Source of the DNA: an uncultured Mollicutes bacterium
Lineage (GTDB): Bacteria; Bacillota_I; Bacilli_A; RFN20; CAG-288
Assembly (NCBI GenBank): GCA_900539865.1
Contig: UQDS01000004.1
Location: forward strand, 62,001-126,000
Direction of reading: 5' to 3'
Length of the DNA: 64,000 nucleotides
The position numbers and the translations under genes are program-made. Under the pieces are notes generated by a model that was not told where the DNA came from, searched no databases, and saw only the letters and a program-made list of their open reading frames with translations. Numbering within the stretch: the first letter of the stretch is position 1; every line of letters begins with the position of its first letter. Shown here piece by piece: positions 61,347-64,000 of this stretch.

Positions 61347-61862
61347 TTATGCCTCAAGAGGGTAAATCCATTGATAGAGCGGAGAGAGAAAACCATCGGG
61401 AAATGGTAGAAGAAGACGTATTTCTGCTAGAAAGAGAAACCAAACACCATAGGTAAAAATGATAAAAACAACAATGTCAAATGCACGGTGTACCCAGCGG
61501 ATAGGCCTGCGAATACTCGGGTTAGAGCCGATGAAGAAATAAGAGGTGAAAATATTGCTGATAATGAAAGAAACTAAATATATAAATAAATAAGTAAAGG
61601 TGGTAGAAAAATGATGTTTTTCTACCAGGGAGAGTTCCTCAAAACCTTGAAAAAAAGGATTCCACATCGGTAAAAAAATTGTTCCGATTTTTGTGTTGAG
61701 ATCAATGCTTACAAAAAACAAATCGCAAAAATATAAACCGGTGAGAATGAAAACACCTGGTAAGAGGGAGATGATGATTGCTCGAAGGCGATTGTGGGGC
61801 ATCAAAAAAGCAGGAATGAGAAAGAGCGCCGATGAAAAGAGTGCAATCATCGTGATAGTCAT
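61347..61862 (-). CDS. hypothetical polytopic membrane protein
   Basis: A 171-residue protein with about five hydrophobic segments (MIALFSSALFLIPAFLM; AIIISLLPGVFILTGLYF; TFTYLFIYLVSFIISNIF; AFDIVVFIIFTYGVWFLFL; a short last one) and a basic loop SNPSIRRPIRWVHR between the third and fourth. The basic loop is likely cytoplasmic. I do not recognise the family; a CvpA-like small membrane protein was considered but not supported by motif. It begins one base after the rluA-like stop. Confidence 0.7.
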   Translation of the reverse strand: MTITMIALFSSALFLIPAFLMPHNRLRAIIISLLPGVFILTGLYFCDLFFVSIDLNTKIGTIFLPMWNPFFQGFEELSLVEKHHFSTTFTYLFIYLVSFIISNIFTSYFFIGSNPSIRRPIRWVHRAFDIVVFIIFTYGVWFLFLAEIRLLLPFPDGFLSPLYQWIYPLEA

Positions 61863-61863
61863 A

Positions 61864-62838
61864 TTATTGTAACCTAGAAATAGAATCGAGTATTTTCTTC
61901 TCTTTTTCAGGTAAGGGAGAACGGAATTCTTTACCAGAAAGATAGGAGAGATTGCCTGTTATCTCTTTGAAACGGAAATAACTAGCGTGAAGGAATTGAT
62001 TTTTTAAGCCATACAATTCTTCAAAGTAATCATTCACTTGAAAATCACCATACTTGCTATCGCCGACAATGGGATGTCCGATAGCTGCAAAATGTACGCG
62101 AAGCTGATGGGTTCTACCTGTGTGCAATTCCGCTTCTACAAGTGAAAAGCCGGCAGGATAGGCTTTTAAACGAGTATAAGTTGTCAGCGCAGGTTTTGCA
62201 CCTTTGCTTACGATCCCAACTTTTACCATTTTTTTGTTGGCATCTTTAATCAAAGGAAGATTGATTTCGCCTTTATTTTGTGTAGTTCCTCTCACCAGTA
62301 AGGTGTATCTTTTTTCAATTTGATCGCGTTCTCTGAAAAGTTCAAGCAATTGTTGTAATGTCACGAGGTTCTTACCAAAAATGACAATGCCAGAGGTGTT
62401 GCGATCTAATCGATGCGCAGGAGAAGGAATGAATCCGGTTAAGTCAGAAGGATCCCATTCTCCTTTGTCTTTTAAATAGTTTAAAACCATATTTTGCAAT
62501 GTGATTCTTTTTTCACCTTCATCGCCGTGAACCAAAAGACCTTTTGGTTTATCGACTACTAAAATATTGTCATCTTCGTATAGAATAGGAAAATTCGCTT
62601 TGACAGGGCGAAGCAAAGCATCTTTGTGAAATTGTGTTAAAAGATCTTCTTTTAAATAAACGTCGACTACATCACCTTTCTTTAAAATGTAATCGATTTG
62701 AGCTTTCTTTCCGTTTACTTTCACATCTTTCTGTCGAAACATTTTATAAATGAAAGAAACAGGAGCGTCTTTTAGCATGCGCTTAAGAAATTTATCGATG
62801 CGCTGGTTATAATCTTTATCAGTAATTGTATAGGTCAT
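61864..62838 (-). CDS. RluA-family 23S rRNA/tRNA pseudouridine synthase (RluC/RluD type)
   Basis: A 324-residue enzyme. The N-terminal S4 RNA-binding domain (MTYTITDKDYNQRIDKFLKRMLKDAP in part; KDVKVNGKKAQIDYILKKGD) is followed by the catalytic domain with YEDDNILVVDKPKG, the active-site Asp in HRLDRNTSGI, and ELHTGRTHQLRVHFAAIGHPIVGD in part. It isomerises uridines in rRNA. No Shine-Dalgarno site precedes the ATG; an extended -10 (TGTTATAAT) ends six bases upstream, so the mRNA is probably leaderless. It heads an operon with three unknown genes. Confidence 0.93.
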   Translation of the reverse strand: MTYTITDKDYNQRIDKFLKRMLKDAPVSFIYKMFRQKDVKVNGKKAQIDYILKKGDVVDVYLKEDLLTQFHKDALLRPVKANFPILYEDDNILVVDKPKGLLVHGDEGEKRITLQNMVLNYLKDKGEWDPSDLTGFIPSPAHRLDRNTSGIVIFGKNLVTLQQLLELFRERDQIEKRYTLLVRGTTQNKGEINLPLIKDANKKMVKVGIVSKGAKPALTTYTRLKAYPAGFSLVEAELHTGRTHQLRVHFAAIGHPIVGDSKYGDFQVNDYFEELYGLKNQFLHASYFRFKEITGNLSYLSGKEFRSPLPEKEKKILDSISRLQ

Positions 62839-62844
62839 ATATAA

Positions 62845-62853
62845 ATTATAACA
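62845..62853 (-). promoter_or_regulatory. extended -10 promoter of the rluA-like operon
   Basis: Minus strand TGTTATAAT with TATAAT at 62845-62850. Seven bases downstream is the A of the ATG (62838). No good -35 is visible, which the TG extension can compensate. Confidence 0.6.
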
Positions 62854-62902
62854 TCTATTTCCGATATTTATTTCGTAGAAATATACAAATAGAAAAAATA
62901 AC

Positions 62903-62930
62903 TTGACAATTCGCCTAAATTTTATAAAAT
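62903..62930 (+). promoter_or_regulatory. promoter of tRNA-Ser
   Basis: Consensus -35 TTGACA (62903-62908), 16-bp spacer, -10 TAAAAT (62925-62930). Confidence 0.75.
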
Positions 62931-62966
62931 AGTTTATGCTGCTTATTTAGACGGCGATTTATTTTT

Positions 62967-63057
62967 GGAGCGATACTCAAGAGGCTGAAGAGGTGGGCTT
63001 GGAAAGCTCATAGACGGGTAAAACCGTGCGAGAGTTCAAATCTCTCTCGCTCCGCCA
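62967..63057 (+). tRNA. tRNA-Ser (anticodon GGA)
   Basis: A class II tRNA of 91 bases with CCA encoded. Acceptor GGAGCGA pairs with TCGCTCC; the anticodon stem TGGGC/GCTCA encloses TTGGAAA, giving anticodon GGA; the long variable arm is ACGG-GTAAAA-CCGT; the T arm is GAGAG-TTCAAAT-CTCTC. GGA reads the serine codons UCC and UCU. It has its own promoter and terminator. Confidence 0.97.
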
Positions 63058-63070
63058 TTATCGAGAATTA

Positions 63071-63101
63071 GAACACATGGGATTCCATGTGTTCTTTTTT
63101 T
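63071..63101 (+). terminator. terminator of tRNA-Ser
   Basis: GAACACATGG-GATT-CCATGTGTTC, a 10-bp perfect stem followed by seven T. Confidence 0.93.
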
Positions 63102-63158
63102 ATATAAATGTCGAATGTTAGAGTCAATTCAAAAAAAGGAAGAAACAAAGTGTATTGT

Positions 63159-63187
63159 TTTTCAATTAGAAAACTCTTTGATAATAT
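63159..63187 (+). promoter_or_regulatory. possible promoter of nfo
   Basis: -35 TTTTCA (63159-63164), 17-bp spacer, -10 TAATAT (63182-63187); moderately good match. Confidence 0.45.
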
Positions 63188-63258
63188 ATTCTCGTAACGC
63201 AAAGATAAAAGTCTGTATTTTAATCCAGATTTTATGTAACTTTTTGAGAGGTAATAAG

Positions 63259-64000
63259 ATGATTTATATTGGAAATCATGTGTCCATGAGCAAAGGCTTT
63301 CTTGCTATGGGAAAAGAAGAATTTTCTTTAGGAGGAACAACTTTTGCCTTCTTTACAAGAAATCCTCGAGGCGGAAACGCAAAAGAATTTGATATGCAAG
63401 ACATTGAAGCGTTAAATCAATTTTTAAAAGAACATGACTTTGGGAAACTCGTTGCTCACGCTCCTTACACGATGAATCTTTGCTCTGCTAAAGAAGAGGT
63501 GCGAAATTACTCGAAAGAAATGTTTGCTATCGATTTGATGCTTATGGAAAAAATGCCGGGAAACTATCTCAACTTCCATCCAGGAAGCGAGCTTGGACAA
63601 GGTTATGACATTGCCAAAAAACAAATTGTCGATGCTTTAAATGACATCATGTTTGAAGATCAAACTACAACAATTCTGTTGGAGACAATGGCTGGAAAAG
63701 GAAGCGAAGTCGGCCGCACTTTTGAAGAGTTAAAAGGAATTATAGATGATGTTAAAGTAAAGGAGAAAATCGGAGTTTGCCTTGATACATGTCATGTACA
63801 TGACGGAGGATATGATATTGTTGACAATTTAGATGGCGTATTATCTGAATTTGATCGCATCATTGGTTTAGATAAATTGAAAGCGATACATTTAAATGAT
63901 TCGAAAAATGTAAAAGGAGCTCATAAAGACAGACGCGAAAAATTGGGTTTGGGGTATTTAGGAAACGAAGCGCTAATCCGTATTATCAACACCCTAATTT
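63259..64000 (+). CDS. nfo: endonuclease IV (AP endonuclease), 3' end beyond the window
   Basis: The first 247 codons of a zinc-dependent AP endonuclease of base excision repair. It shows IGNHVSMSKGF, LVAHAPYTMNL, LNFHPGSELG, LLETMAGKGSEVG, GVCLDTCHVHDGGYD and HLNDSKNVKGAHKDRREKLGLG, i.e. the TIM barrel with its metal-binding His, Glu and Asp residues in order. GAGAGGTAATAAG precedes the ATG. The frame is open at the window edge; about 30-35 residues are missing from the usual 280. Confidence 0.95.
   Translation, partial: MIYIGNHVSMSKGFLAMGKEEFSLGGTTFAFFTRNPRGGNAKEFDMQDIEALNQFLKEHDFGKLVAHAPYTMNLCSAKEEVRNYSKEMFAIDLMLMEKMPGNYLNFHPGSELGQGYDIAKKQIVDALNDIMFEDQTTTILLETMAGKGSEVGRTFEELKGIIDDVKVKEKIGVCLDTCHVHDGGYDIVDNLDGVLSEFDRIIGLDKLKAIHLNDSKNVKGAHKDRREKLGLGYLGNEALIRIINTLI

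Noticed and set aside
1..64000. Mycoplasma-type genetic code with TGA as Trp
   Set aside because: TGA ends several genes exactly at coupled starts (grpE/hrcA, comEA/comEC, both ABC genes, exonuclease/recU), and Trp is written TGG throughout.
1..64000. CRISPR arrays, insertion sequences, integrases, prophage genes or toxin-antitoxin pairs
   Set aside because: None was seen: no regularly spaced repeats, no transposase motif, and no abrupt change of gene style in the window.

Overview
The window reads as a chromosome segment of a low-GC Gram-positive bacterium of the Bacilli, probably an anaerobic, fermentative, gut-type lineage such as Erysipelotrichia, RF39 or relatives (genus not resolvable by eye). 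The evidence is a complete CIRCE-controlled hrcA-grpE-dnaK-dnaJ operon, gpsB next to rnpB, RecU, RicA/YmcA, SpoVS, RNase Y, strong AGGAGG ribosome binding sites, and AT-rich intergenic DNA. A long run keeps the Bacillus subtilis order: pgsA, cinA, recA, rny, ymdB, spoVS, miaB, ymcA, mutS, mutL (with miaA directly after). Many genes are joined through TGA stops (ATGA and TGATG overlaps), so TGA is a stop and the code is the standard bacterial one, not the mycoplasma code. I see no insertion sequences, prophage, CRISPR array or integrase.

Layout. 1-5.8 kb: end of an unknown gene, an O-antigen ligase/polymerase-like membrane protein, rpmB, and bifunctional AdhE with a small-molecule kinase. 5.9-9.4 kb: GH31 glycosidase with a PA14 insert and a tyrosine phosphatase. 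9.5-14.4 kb: heat-shock operon with two CIRCE operators. 14.4-20.5 kb: coaX-pepV-trmB, the DNA-uptake genes comEA-comEC, and greA. 20.7-24.4 kb: a TetR regulator and a GH2 beta-galactosidase with a palindromic operator. 24.6-31.4 kb: nucleoside kinase, cold-shock protein, and two MacB-type ABC half-transporters, one broken by a -1 frameshift. 31.5-47.2 kb: one-carbon, mismatch-repair, tRNA-modification and RNA-decay genes, recA, pgsA. 47.2-52.2 kb: rnpB, gpsB, an iron alcohol dehydrogenase and the electron-bifurcating NfnAB pair. 52.3-57.6 kb: marR-exonuclease-recU, a membrane-anchored endonuclease I with a partner of unknown function, and a HAD phosphatase. 57.6-64 kb: phosphosugar mutase, a four-gene operon joining an RluA-family pseudouridine synthase to three unknown proteins, tRNA-Ser(GGA), and the start of endonuclease IV.

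How the genes fit together. AdhE, the second iron alcohol dehydrogenase and NfnAB point to ethanol-forming redox balancing (NADH, NADPH, ferredoxin). The two alcohol dehydrogenase promoters share an almost identical 21-bp element, which suggests common control. GH31, GH2 and the phosphosugar mutase feed sugars in. ComEA/ComEC, RecA, RecU, MutSL and a surface nuclease suggest DNA uptake or use of external DNA. Three genes (phosphatase, coaX, rluA-like) have near-consensus -10 boxes placed so that transcription would start at or within three bases of the start codon, so leaderless mRNAs look likely. The best candidates for something new are the shared ADH element, the frameshifted transporter, the leaderless genes, the rluA-linked membrane operon, and a FolD that lacks its usual cyclohydrolase residues.
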